Part shown: positions 1 through 12,700 of the stretch, piece by piece | Layout of the letters: each line of letters opens with the position of its first letter | Position numbering within the stretch: position 1 is the stretch's first letter | NCBI GenBank assembly: GCA_914767715.1 | Contig: OU612075.1 | Coordinates: 19,096,001 to 19,160,000 of the forward strand | DNA: 64,000 bases | Source: Membranipora membranacea | Taxonomy: Eukaryota > Bryozoa > Gymnolaemata > Cheilostomatida > Membraniporidae | Direction of reading: 5' to 3' | Position numbers and translations under genes: made by a program | The notes under the pieces: model-generated | Databases searched by the model: none | Seen by the model: the letters and a program-made list of their open reading frames with translations, nothing else | Told to the model about the DNA's origin: nothing

Positions 1-102
1 ACAAAATAATTACTTATGTTTTCTATACAATCTGCATGACATTGTGCATAACACAATGCTATGAGTGAACGACTGGTTCGTGACTGTTCTAATTGAAACT
101 GT

Positions 103-299
103 GGTACTTTCAGGAAAATACCTTTGACCTTGGCGTTGCCTAACTTTTGATCGACAGAGCCTCTCTACCAATTGCCCTATCGTGACATATGATCGCAGTG
201 GACTTAATCATTCAAAATGCATAGAAGCCAGCCCAAAAGTACTTCCATTTATCAAAATTTAGGCAACGCCAAGGTCAAAGGTACTTTCCTGAAAGTACC
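103..299. mobile_element. Short inverted-repeat element (MITE-like), 197 bp
   Basis: The two ends are near-perfect inverted copies of about 45-53 bp. The left arm begins GGTACTTTCAGGAAA at 103 and the right arm ends TTTCCTGAAAGTACC at 299, with GGCGTTGCCTAA inside each arm. The arm tip is itself palindromic (ACTTTCAGGAAAGT). The centre of about 90 bp has no coding potential. This is the structure of a non-autonomous foldback or MITE-type DNA transposon. No convincing target-site duplication is visible, so the family is not assigned. Confidence 0.7.
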
Positions 300-615
300 A
301 TATGACCTGGCATTGGCTCTTCTTCTCCCAACCCACTAATCAGAGCCAATGGATTGGCTACACACGGGTCTCTTGCAGTTTGTGCAAGTGCAGCCGCCGA
401 GTGTACACAAGCTTGCACAAACTGCAGATAGTCTGTGGATTATGATTCACCTTGCGGCCACAATACCTGGTCAACCATTGTGTTCAGGATCTATTAAGAT
501 GCAGCAAGGAGCATTGGATGCATGGATACTTGGGGCAGTTCTTGGATGTGGGTTTTGATGGGAGGCTCGGCATCAAGAACTTTGGGATATCAAAACATTT
601 TCTTTCATAACTCAC

Positions 616-1134
616 CGGTTTAAGTATTTTTCTAGCTTCCTGTGCTACTTTTTCGACATCCTGCACTGAACAAAGCACCAGCGTAGTAACAACGAAGTCG
701 ACTGAAGATGGCTCGAAGTTTTTAGACAGCGATTCACCGTACCCTTGTACAAACTCTACTGATTTCAAATGCTCTCCATTCTTTTTCCGCTCATCAGTGA
801 CATAACTTTCAAACTCAGTCTTAGGTTCAACACATTTCACTACTGAACCATCTGGGAAAAAGGTAAAGTTTGCTCCAGTTCCAGCCCCAATCTCAACAAT
901 AAGAAGATCTTCACTGTTTGTCATTCCTTTGTCTTGTGGAGCTGGTATCTGACTGAATAGCTTAGCCTTGGCACCCATCAATGTTTTTGACTTGGATAAT
1001 TTGAGGTTAATGAGATACAATACTTTGGCATAGACAGTGTTATAGTATCTCTTCACCAACAACAGACCTGACAACAAGGTACCTAAGATGATCCATTTAT
1101 TATCCCTTATAATTTGAACAGCATAAGCATCCAT
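616..1134 (-). CDS. METTL7/TMT1-like membrane-anchored methyltransferase, first coding exon (partial)
   Basis: The exon runs from the ATG at 1134 to a donor (AAACCG/GTGAGT) after 616, giving 173 codons and ending in phase 0. Residues about 14-27 (WIILGTLLSGLLLV) form a hydrophobic N-terminal anchor. The SAM-binding glycine motif VEIGAGTGANF follows at about residue 102, and the later VVTTLVLCSV and ARKILKP segments match the METTL7A/B family (microsomal or lipid-droplet SAM-dependent methyltransferases; mammalian members methylate thiols). The family continues with a GG-F-FMEHV segment, which is not found in 1-615, so the next exon must lie beyond the left edge. The gene is transcribed leftward, in tandem with USO1. 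Substrate specificity cannot be read from this part. Confidence 0.85.
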
Positions 1135-3717
1135 ATCAACTAACTAAATCGGCTATTTACCCTTTTTGAGTCAAACTGCTGCCTGCTGGATTTCAGAGTC
1201 TTGCAAATTCTTAGCTGAGCGGAGAACTTCTAGATCATGGGGAGATAGGAATTCCCATGACTGTTTTTCAAGTTCCAGGCAAGGGTTGACCTCTCTTATT
1301 TTTGTGCCTCCAGAATAAAAGTGTAATCTGATAAAAAGAAAGTTGTCTGCTCATGTGTACTAAATACACAACTCTTAAACCACTAGGTGGCTCAATATTA
1401 CTTATGCATCACATTATTCTCTGATTCTTTACCTCCGTAATGATATGCTTCTTAAAAAAATTGATCCACTCTGAGTGCATTATATATCTATCGCAGTAGA
1501 GGCCTTCCTAAAAACGCTCGCATAAAATTAACGCTGAAAAGGGTGTGATATTTGACGTCACAGAGCTGTTAGTGCGCTGTGTTGATAGAAATTATTCAAC
1601 AACTTTAGCTAAATAGGTCACGCATCAACATCTTTGTTGACTACACACAGTATCCTAGTGGATGCGGTTTTGTCTACATGGCCAGTGTTTTATAATCTTT
1701 GACAAGGCTCTCCCCACATAAATTATCACATTGCTGTCAAAACAAACATTATTGTGGCTCATAATAAATTACCTCATCGATGATTGCAAAATATGCTCAT
1801 CGTATAAACATCTATTACAGGAATGATACAAGCCCCAATTCACAAAGCCAGAGTTTATTAGCTACGATCAATTTGTCTAACATTATTCAACACACATTAT
1901 TAAATTCACGGTCCTAAGTCTTGTGCAAAATATTTCGATGGCAATAACGTCGTCAGATAACTGATGTTATCCAAGTGACAGATCTGTTGATTCAGAGAAT
2001 GAAGCTTCTGGGGCCAGTTTCAAGAATGTGAGAACAGTAACACAGTTAATGTCTAAAGCTTTATCTAAAGTCTAAAGCTAAAACAAATTGGAATGCTAAG
2101 GTCTAAAAATTCTTGATCTCCTTTCCGTCGTAGCCCTATTTTCACCAACTTTGTGCAGCCGATGACTCAGCTATCGCTCGATTATTTTATTATCTGACCA
2201 AGGATTTCAAGAAATCCTTGATCTGACCTGCGTCTTACCTCAGTTTATAGCATGTGTCATTTATTCTCAATCGAACACACACACCGCGTGCTTGTTGTAG
2301 TATAAAATTCCAAGTTTGTTTACTTAGCCAGTGGATTTCAGTGGAGTATTGTACCCAATGGGGGCCTTTCATAGAATACCTTACTACACAATATAGCCTT
2401 AGTTCAGTGCTCTGTGTTGACCTACATTTGCAGGAATCACACAAATAAGCTGACTTTTTAGACCATCATATCTCAAATTTGGGGATGGGTATGCCAGTGC
2501 CCTTCCATGAGGTTGCAATTGAGATATGGATGCAAAGGCTCATAGTGGAAGATGAAAATCAGCACCATGGATTTTCTGCTGTATTGAATACAAGATAGCT
2601 CTGTTTGTTTTGATTTTACAATAGGCTGATCACTCAAACAGCTCTCTGACGTCACAAAACATTAGTCTGGCTTGATGTGAGCGTTTTCGGGAAGGCCTCT
2701 ACTGGGATAGATATAAAATGCACTAAGAGTGGACCAATTTTCTAAAGAAGCACATCATTACGGAGCTGAAGAATCAGAGAATAATTTGATGCATGAATAA
2801 AATTGAGCCACCGAGTTGTTTAATAATAATAATGTAATTCTCAAATTTACCATTTTGCATTAGGTTAGTTTCTAGAGTCGATCGACCGCATGGTACAGCC
2901 ATTCTGCAGGTTTGTGGGAATCCTAGTGCCCAACCTATGGCTCATGAGCCCAACGGCTCATTTTAAAATATTGGTAGCTCATTCCTTGTTTCACAATTTC
3001 GCGCACTACACAGTGCAAAACTGAAAAGAGCATCATCATTCATCACCGAAGATACATTGGTTGGACATAGTATTACTATTCTATACTCTCCGTCTTTTTC
3101 TATTTCGGTTACTCTTTTGTCATCATCATCATCATCATCATCTCTTTTATCATCTGGCGATTTGAAATTGGCTCATTGTATAAAAAAGGTAGGGCACCGA
3201 GGTCCTAGTGAATAAAAGGAACTGGTACATTTTACGCGGTTAGCGGAGTCAATCATATAGCTATACCCAATGAAGAGTCATGAGAAACATTAGTTGAATA
3301 ACGTTTCATGTATATAAACTTTTAATCATTATATCGATCAACCACCTTAAACAGGTTAAATAAATATTAAAATTGGAATACATTCTCTGGTATCTTGATC
3401 AGAAAAAAAGATGCAAAGACATCTGAGAATCATTGACAATGACAATTATTCCAATAGGTCAGTTTGGTTAAAGTAAAGGTCAGACAATTTGATGATCTAT
3501 GCTTTTTACCACTCATTAGCAAACATTAATCTCCTTTATCATTTATGGTATACTTTTTGGTGATGGAAATAAAGTGGAGCATGAAACATAGTGCAACTGG
3601 TCAGAATACCAAGGGGAAGGTCAAACCTTCACATTGACTGAATGGGAACGTTTTGTCTTGTAATACGTCAAATTGCTTTCTTCCATCAATACCCAGGTTA
3701 AAATGTTGTCATCTCAT
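1135..3717. other. Intergenic region between the METTL7-like gene and the USO1 3' end
   Basis: No coding sequence is supported here. The region holds the presumed promoter and 5' leader of the METTL7-like gene just above 1134, the TTAA-flanked element, a short ATC microsatellite at about 3119-3142, and the 3' end of USO1. A possible USO1 polyadenylation signal ATTAAA (minus strand) lies at 3326-3321, about 395 nt past the stop. Confidence 0.6.
1375..2823. mobile_element. Non-autonomous DNA transposon with long terminal inverted repeats, TTAA-flanked
   Basis: The sequence at about 1375-1535 matches the reverse complement of about 2660-2823 at high identity. Both ends read TTAAAC-AC-T-GGTGGCTCAAT going inward, followed by shared ATTATTCTCTGATTCT and CAGTAGAGGCCTTCC segments. 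TTAA stands at 1375-1378 and 2820-2823, as expected for a piggyBac-type target duplication, although four AT-rich bases could match by chance. The 1.1-kb interior has only short meaningless reading frames and a small palindrome near 2200-2221. No transposase is present. It looks like a deletion derivative mobilised in trans. Confidence 0.75.
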
Positions 3718-6700
3718 TTAATCGTCCTCCCCATCTTCTTCCTCTGAATCTGACACGATTTCCCCAAGCTCTTTCAGACGCGCCTTCTGAGCTCCGAGTT
3801 TCTCCGAGTTGCTCTCGAGGAGTAGCAATAAATCCTCGCTCTCAGTTTCCTTTTCAGATATCGTACTCTCCAGCTCCGATATTTTTACGTCCTTGACTGT
3901 GCCCTCCGTCTGAATGGCCTGCATACGAGAGGTGGCATCGCTGCATTGTGACTGGGATTGAGCCAGGCTCGTTTTTGTTTCAGTTACTTGTTGCTCTAGG
4001 CTTGTTATTTTGTTTTGTAGAATGTCAGTTTGCTGTTTGTGTTCGGTTTCTAGCCGACTCTGCAATTCAGATAAGGAGGCAGAAGACGTCGTGATATCTG
4101 GAGGTGTCGGCGAAGACTGCTGTGACAATCTCATTCTCTCCACCTAGAAATAGCATACAGTTATAATTTGTCTTTATTATTATTTATTATTATTTATAAT
4201 TTGTCTTCGAAACACAACAGTAATTATTGACACCATCAACTCAGCAAAGTTGAGGCATGAATCAAAACTGTCTAATTTGTCCAGCTATTTGCATGAGGGT
4301 TCCTTAGTTTTTACTACCATGAATCATTGGGCTGTTGTGGTAGAATAGGTGTACATTGTTATAAACAAAATATGTTGTATATTATTTTATTTACGCAAAA
4401 ATTTGATCAATGAAGCTATAGCAAACTCGCTCATCAGAACTAACGACGGGCCTCAATAAAGTGGAAAACCTTTTCTTCGGATAATTGTTGTTAACAGCAA
4501 GGTGATAGCCAATTGGTCATCAACTACTATGTAAATCTTACCTCTGCACTGAGTTGAGCGATATTGGTATCTTTCTGTGCCAGCTCAGATTTGAGACTTT
4601 CTAACTCTGCGGTTGATTGAATAGATGGCTGATTTGAATTCTCAATACTGTTTGGGTCATTATGTCCGTTAACCTGTCCAGACTTCTGTGTTTTCAACAA
4701 GGCATTCTGGTCTTTTAAATCTTGTACCTAGAGTATAGGAAATTACAACATTTCTTATGAGTAATGACTAATGAGATTAAGAAGAGGAACTGTGCACTAT
4801 GAGAATGATTTCACGGCAAAAATTGTTTTATACCTGTTGTCGGAGTTGATCTAATTCAGATTTCATCTCATCATGCCCAGTGAATTTCTGTTTGAGCTCA
4901 GCTAGCTCAAGATCCTGAACTCTGATGAACTCTTTGTACTGAGTTACGATGTTATCGTGGTTACTGACCCTCTCTTTGTCTGAAATATGAAAATGACAAT
5001 AAGTCTTAATTTTTATACATCTATAGAAAATACAAGGATTTGTTTGGTCAGAATATCTGCCACGTGAAAGTGCACCATCATCTGGTTATAAGCGCTACTT
5101 TAAGCACATCTTGTATGAATTATACCCATTATGCTCACCAACTCAGATCGCCACACATTTAAATTTTCAAAGAGGAAGGGTTATAATGTTATGGTAACAG
5201 CAATACCCTATTCTATTTAGTACAACATGGGAAGTAAGACAATGAAGAATTTAGTGTAAATAATAGCAAGTTAAATCATAGACACATGTATTAAGCAAAA
5301 AGTTCCTTAGTATTTCCCATTGACAAAACTATGTCTGCGTCTAGGGTATTTACCTTCGTCTCCCTTGGTGACAGAGTTGAGTAGCTGAACTTCCAGTGAT
5401 TTGTATAATCGTGTAAACTCATGATCAAAGTATACTCGTGTCGGTTCCTTACTGACTATGTAAGGCTTTTTGGAGGCCACTGCGTAAGATTCTGATTTAG
5501 AAACTTGGCTCAATCTATCGGCATAGACATCGAAACCTGCAAGCAGTAATAGAAGGATTTACACCTTGTTATACCCGATAAGGGCTTCTATGAGTTGTGG
5601 AAAATGGGTGAAATATACATGGCCAGAACGGATTATTTGTTACTCGTGGCCTGACAAGACACACCCAAATATGTTGTGTGTATATATATAAGTATGCATG
5701 TTCAATACAAGCAATAGTATTTTTCCATCACTTTTTACTTGATACTGATTATAACTGATCTGCCAGGGTTTTAAGACGGTTCGATAGTCTTACTACTGAG
5801 ACTTACAAAATAACATTTTGCACTGAACAAAAGTCCTCTCCAACAGTCTGAGAAAGTGAAACAGGTAAAACTTTGTTGCCACCTTTTAGAGTTATTATAA
5901 GATTCACATACCTATTCTTTTATCTACTATAGCTCTAATACTTTGTTTGTCGAACTTTTCGTTGTCATCTTTGTTATATTCGACACATAGACCCAACAGG
6001 AATGCGCATAGCCCTGGGAAATAAAAAATGCAAGTTGTATCCTGTTATAAAGAAGTGCAGAAAACTAAGTTTGCATGAAGCTGAAAATTTCATATATGGC
6101 TTTGATACACAGCAGCATTTGTTTATGGCCCCCATTTCAGCAGTTATGTACACCGTTATTGATGATAGGATGGACCTCCTCAGCACCAGGATTTGGAGCA
6201 TTGATACATTGAGTCGACTTCAGAACTATCAAATACCCACCCCCAAACATCAGGTGGTCATAAAGTTCCTACTGAGGATACAAGGCTACATGAGTTGATT
6301 CATATGCACTGGGATAATATACACATACATAGTACACCACATGATCAGGTATTACACTAACCTTGTACTATAAGTTCACTCTCATCGCTGTCGTGTGAGC
6401 TGACTTGTGATGATAGATAAGATACATTGGATGGATTACTGAGGAAGGAGGCGACGACTGTGGGACAGTTGTGTAGCCAGGTTATCAGGAACATGAGCAA
6501 ACCAAGCTTTGTCTGCAACTGTGGAGAACCCTGCAAAGGAATCAGATTGAAGTTAGAGACTGTGAATTAGATATTATGACACATATGTATTACAGATGGT
6601 TTAGATGAGCCCTAAAAATCAAAATAATTATCCATCTCTTTAATCCTGTAACTATGGTGGGGAAAGAGCTCATTACCCAAAATGTTATTTTTATAAATCT

Positions 6701-9700
6701 CTAGAATTGATTGATCAGAAATTTTTGGACTGTTTCAATAAATTTGTTAAGTCAGTAAGCCACCAACTGATAGCTTGTGTCCAGGATAAAATGATAGTGA
6801 GGCTCAACCAAATTTGGTTATCACAGGAAGGTGGATAAGGTGAATCTTCCTCTCAGCAGCGGGGCATGCGAGAAACTATTATGTTGAGATTGTTTTTGAG
6901 CTGATTTCATGCATTTACCCGACTTACCCTTACGTAACCAATATTAATGTCAGTCTATATACACAACAGATAACCCATTATAATACATGTATACCGTGAA
7001 CGAGACAATCTAAATGTATTGTGACAATTTAAGATGGGAAAATCGTAGGAAATATACATTCAATTTTGGAAAGCAAACCAATGAACGAGAAACTGAGACA
7101 CAGCATGTATTCTTAACTTCGGCACTGATCCCAAACTTCAAATCTCATGTCGATTGAAAATTTTCTTTCTCCCGAGACATGCTTATTTTGCAAGCAGTGG
7201 TTGGTAATCCAATTCCACTATCAGCAACACAAACCAGCGATTAATCAATTACAACACCAATTTAGCTGCGTCACAAAGCACCCACCTGCGCTAGAATATT
7301 CATACACTGCTGTAGAAGTGTGACAGGTGGTGTACCGACACTAGTGGCCAACTGTACGCGTAGCAGGTTCTCTTTATTGGCAGTTTTACCGAGCACCGTA
7401 TGTAGTAAGGCCACGGAAGCAAACCATGTGGATAAGGCATCAGTACTGAATAAACCCGAGCACAGTAACTGACCGGCTGTAAAATAGGGATCAATCATCA
7501 GTGAGCAAAAACTATTTCTTCACCGTGCATTTATGACGAGTGATGAGGGAAAACAAAATATCCCAGAGGAGTAAATTGAAAACTTGTGATAAGAGATATG
7601 TGATTCATGGCAGCTAAGATTGCCTTAACCTCGTAAGCTTATGTCAACCTTAGCCGGTGATAATTTGCGCTAACTTATATTAAGTCAAACCTAAACTAGC
7701 TGTATCATAACTCTAGCTGATATTTACCCTTCTTGGTTACAATTTTGCAATGTTGAATGAAAAGCTAAAAAAGATATCGCCAGGTAACATGAAGATATTG
7801 ATGCCCATGATTCAACCAACTGTCGACGTCTTGGTAGCGGCATGCCATTATCTACTTCATTCCAACAACCGTTTGTTGATAATGAAATTTCACTAACAGC
7901 GACCTAGACAACCTTAGAGCATTTAAACTGCTCGATAATTATTTTGATGGCAGAAGAACTCACCAGTTATTTGGTTGACTTCAGCACTAGTTGGTAAGAG
8001 AGTTGTTATGATTTGACTTTGGCCGAGGTCATTCTTATACAGGAAACATTCAAAGCAGTATAGAACAGCACATCTCAGTACAAACGGTTGCTTATCGTTA
8101 ACCATAGACATGAGTAGTACTACTATGGCTGGCTGTGGAGGATTGCTAGGAGCCATTACACCGGCAAAGTGATTCTAAAATGTAAAATAATATTGGATCA
8201 GGTACGTTTTACAATTTAAATGAAAAGACAACTCCCTCCAATTAATGAAAGCATCCTGACAGAGACAAATCTACCTGCTGGATAAGGTGATGTATAAATA
8301 ATGTAACTGTCTTTACCTTAGCCTGATTGCTTTAACTTTGCCTGGATCGCTGGTTGGGCCATTCTATAATCATATTGGGACTTGGTTGACAATGGAATGC
8401 CACAACCAGGAACCTACGCAAAACTGTATCAGCTAGGAATATAGTCTGAGTCCCCCAGACTCTGCCTCCTCCAGTCTGACGGCCCGCCGGGAATATAACA
8501 CAATAAATTTTGATTATTGAATGGTAAAAAGTGAGTCACCGCTCAAGACAGTAATGGGTTTCATCTGTCCGGCTGAATGCGACAGCCGGAATTTATTGGA
8601 GCTGATAGACGAACAATATGTAGATGAGAACTTAACTGGGATTATCCTAGTAGGAAACTGCTTCTGACCATCCACACTACACGAAGTGAGAAGCAAGAAA
8701 AGTGCGAACCTGTTGTAAAGTAAGTGTACCTGATTGTCGGGATGACCTCGTATAACTTCAGCCACAGTATTGATACACTCTGTAAGTACATCAGCAGGTA
8801 TACCTGTAGCCATGAGTATAGTACATAGCTGCTGTAGGAGGCCTGACTGGTTCATCCTACGCTGACACACACTACGCTCCTTCTGTGATATAGAGGGGGA
8901 GACCAGGGCTCGGACGGCCTGCAGCATCATATGCATGTTAGCTACCTGTCAAAATAAATATTTATTGAAAATGATTTGAAGTTTATAAACATTTACGCGA
9001 GTTGTTAATCAGTAGATTTGCCTTCTCTAGCTAATTTGGAGGGTTCAAAACATTTTGTCAACGGTTCAAAAACAGGGGTCAATCATGTCCAAAACCACCC
9101 AAGTTTTTTTCCAAAAGTCACTTCAGCTAAGTCCCTCATTCGCTCCTCGACAAATGCCAACTTAATAAACTCCTGAAGTGAGGCCCACAAATTGTCAATC
9201 ATCTCATCAGAGGAGTTAACGAGTTAACTGATAGAAAAAACTAGGGAATAATGACTCAGACTAAACAAATTAGAGAATAACAACATTGAACATATCAGCT
9301 CATCATGTACTGCAATGGTGTCAAGCATGATGCTGTCAGCATTGCAGTAACATCCTAAGAAAACAGGATGCTGCTTTTTGAAAAACAATTGGTTCGATTC
9401 AAATAGAATCAAATCAATTTTTAACAGCTTATCTGGTTGGGCTGCTAAATAAAAACTGAAATTTATGTCTGAAAATATTTACAGGAAAAGCAAATAATTT
9501 GCCTTGCCAGATAAAGAACAGGGAAGCAAGAATGCAAAAATTTTGGAATTTTGTTTTGCAGCAATTTAATAAATTACAAATGTATGAAGCTGACAACCCT
9601 CCTACTAGGTGGAGGTGAGCTCTTCATACATGCATGCCCACCCTTACCTTACACGAGGGTATGCTAGATAGATGAGTTGTATCATTTGTCATATGTAAGC

Positions 9701-12700
9701 ATATTCTCATTGGCCCCAAAAGCGGTTTTCAACAGCAAACAAAAACGTATATTATTATTTATTATTACCTTTTGTGCTGACCAGCTGACTTCCTCTGCAG
9801 TCAGCGCCTCTACATTAAAGAATCCAGTCAGTCTACTGACATAATTACCCTCAACAAACAGTGTCTGGTTAGATTTATTATCCTTGAGCAGATTGAGTAA
9901 TAATATAAGACAGTCCTCTACGACGATACCACCATCACTCAATCCTTCATCATTTACTATCTCTAATATCCTACAAAAAAGTTATGAAAAGGCGATGACT
10001 ATGTCCCGATTCTATTTCATGAGCTCATGTTATATCAACATCAACTATCAAGAACTTGTGGACCTTTTTTGGTGATATAGAAAGCAAATGTGTTTTGCCT
10101 CTCATTTTTACATTGAGGAAGTGTCGGCACTATCAGCACTCTTTAGCTCTCAGTCCAAATAATAACATAGGCCTTAACAGATTTTCACTCACCCAGTAAG
10201 ACAAATCAAGAGCTGTACTTGATGTCTGAATTCTTACCAAGCAGAATTGTTATCTATCAGATATAGCCTATGGAGATGCTAGATCCAAGTTTGATACAAA
10301 TTGCCATTCCCATTCTACTGGTGTGCCACCGGCGGCTCAAATCCAAATGCAGGCAAACTGGATCATGCTTGATCTATGGATATACTACTTGATCTAGGGA
10401 TATACTACTTGGGCCATGAAACAACTAGATCAAGCTCGAGCCAATTAGCCTGCATTAGAAGGTGCCCTCATCAAGCTGATGGCATACCAGTACACTGGAC
10501 TCTTTTATCAAGAAACTATCTGTAAATCATTTTCTAAAGATTTCTGGAGATGAAAAACGTCCACTTTTTAGTAGAGTAAATTTTAATCTGGAGAAACGAT
10601 CCTCTCGCCTAAATACGAAGTATAGACCACCTAGATGTCGCACTGTGAAGCGAAACAACAGTTTTTTCCATTTTATACGCGTCTCTCAAACAACTTTTCT
10701 TAACACACATTCATTTTTATCATCCTGAAATATTTCTCATTATGATACAGAATGTGAAATAAAATACATACATACATACATACAGTAGAATGAGAGCAAC
10801 CCGGAATTGGATCAAACTTGGGTCTAATTACCAACTTTCTCAGGTAGATCAGTCTAACCTTGTATAATGTTGTCAATGACCAGAACTCACTATTGCATTG
10901 TGGGATACACAATAAATACACCTATTTGAAAATGTACAGCAAATATTTCAATGTTCTGACTAACCTTTCAAATGCATTCTCGAAAGCTACTATTTTTTGT
11001 ATATTATTGTGTCCTCTTGTTAGTTGGATGAGCAGTAGAAGCGCGTCGTTACGTATAACTTCTCTATTATCAGATAATAAGTCCATGAGTTTAGGTACTC
11101 CTTGAGGTGCTACCAGTATCTGTTCTTGTACAGCTTTAGGCTTATTTCTAAAAAGAGAGATAAGAAAATTTGACAGATCGAGAGCAAACAGTACAAGTGA
11201 CTTTTCCTCCTTGACGCGAACATCACTGAAAAGTAAGCTGCAATTCATCTTTTCATCCTTATCACAAAGTGATTATTTACAAAAGACCCCGAAAATAAAA
11301 ATATCTACACCAAGAACTATCACAGCATGTTTATACCCATGTTATCAATCACATGATAACACTATCCAGGGCTAACCTTGCACCGATATAATAGTGGCCA
11401 GAGGCAATTCCAACACAAAAACTATCTCTGGATAACAGTTCATTGTTTTGGTATTACAAAATGTTCTATTTTAAACTGCACTAATCCTATAATTGCTGCA
11501 GTACAGCTTTTAATAACCAACCATACTTATTTGCATAACAATAGCTTTAAACTCAGACCATCATACCATTTTTATAAACAACAGCGTCATTTGAGTTGCC
11601 AACCTAGCACATCCGTAACAAAGAACTCAAACCTTATACCTTATACCTTTATACCTTCTCCTACTCTAATTTATGGAGTTTTAAGCCTACACTATTTGAT
11701 ACAACATGTAAGTAATACTATTGTGATAAATTTGTTATATTTGATATAGATGATTCTTGACTTTATTACAATTTGATGTAAAACTCTAATGACAACGTTA
11801 ATTATGTAAACACTGCAGTGCCACCTTTTCAATGTTCAATGCTCATAATTGTTCATTAATTTGTAGATAACCACACTCAATGACTTCTCAATTAAATCCC
11901 TCACAACAGATTCTGTCATCTCAATAACATACTATCTGATTAATACTTAGCGGCTGAATAAACTAATGTTTGTAAGTTTATAATTATTGCCAGCTTTTAT
12001 CCAATTTGTTCTATTTTTATGTCACAAGCCTTCTATTTATACACTGTTATCAATGTCATGTCATTTTGTTAATTGACCTATTTACATACACACGTTTTAA
12101 TCGTACTTTCCTTATTATACAGGGTACAATAATAATAATAAAAGCAAGAAATAACATCACTCTGCTATTGTTGCCATCATTCGGCCCTCAGCATTAATTC
12201 CAGGAAATATGGCTCTGAACATCTCGCAGAACAACATCAGTAGCCGACTGTAATAATTCAGGATCAAACTGAGACAGAAGCAGCCCTGAGAATAACTTCA
12301 CTTTGAATATATTGAGGATTCTAGCCATGACTCTGATCAGACTTCTAGAAGAACTGAAACGCTCATAGGCAATGAGTGGAAACCTAGGAGAAGTATCAGT
12401 ACTGGCACTGATAATGACGTCAGATAGATGTGAGCATACAGATTCTATACACTGCGAGTAGGACTTAGTCTGCCAGGTCGATATAGAACGGACGAAGAGG
12501 AATGCCAAGGTACTCCTAGAGCAGCAGTCACTGAATCAATACCATCACTGGAAGGACTAGCCTCTATCGAGAGATCTGCTCTGGCGTAGAGTCATCGCTA
12601 CAAAGCCACTGCTTGATTGAGAATCCAGTCAGTTTCAGAACATGTGAAGTGTCACAAGCTACCTGTTTCGCCTTGATCTTGATCTGCGGACTCAAAATAA

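Noticed and set aside
349-558. Plus-strand frame of 69 codons, and minus-strand sequence here as a possible second METTL7 exon
   Set aside because: The minus strand below 616 lacks the expected GG-F-FMEHV continuation in any frame, and the plus frame matches nothing.
11378-12197. Two plus-strand frames of 123 and 63 codons in USO1 intron 3
   Set aside because: AT-rich frames with low-complexity composition and no recognisable domain; antisense to USO1.
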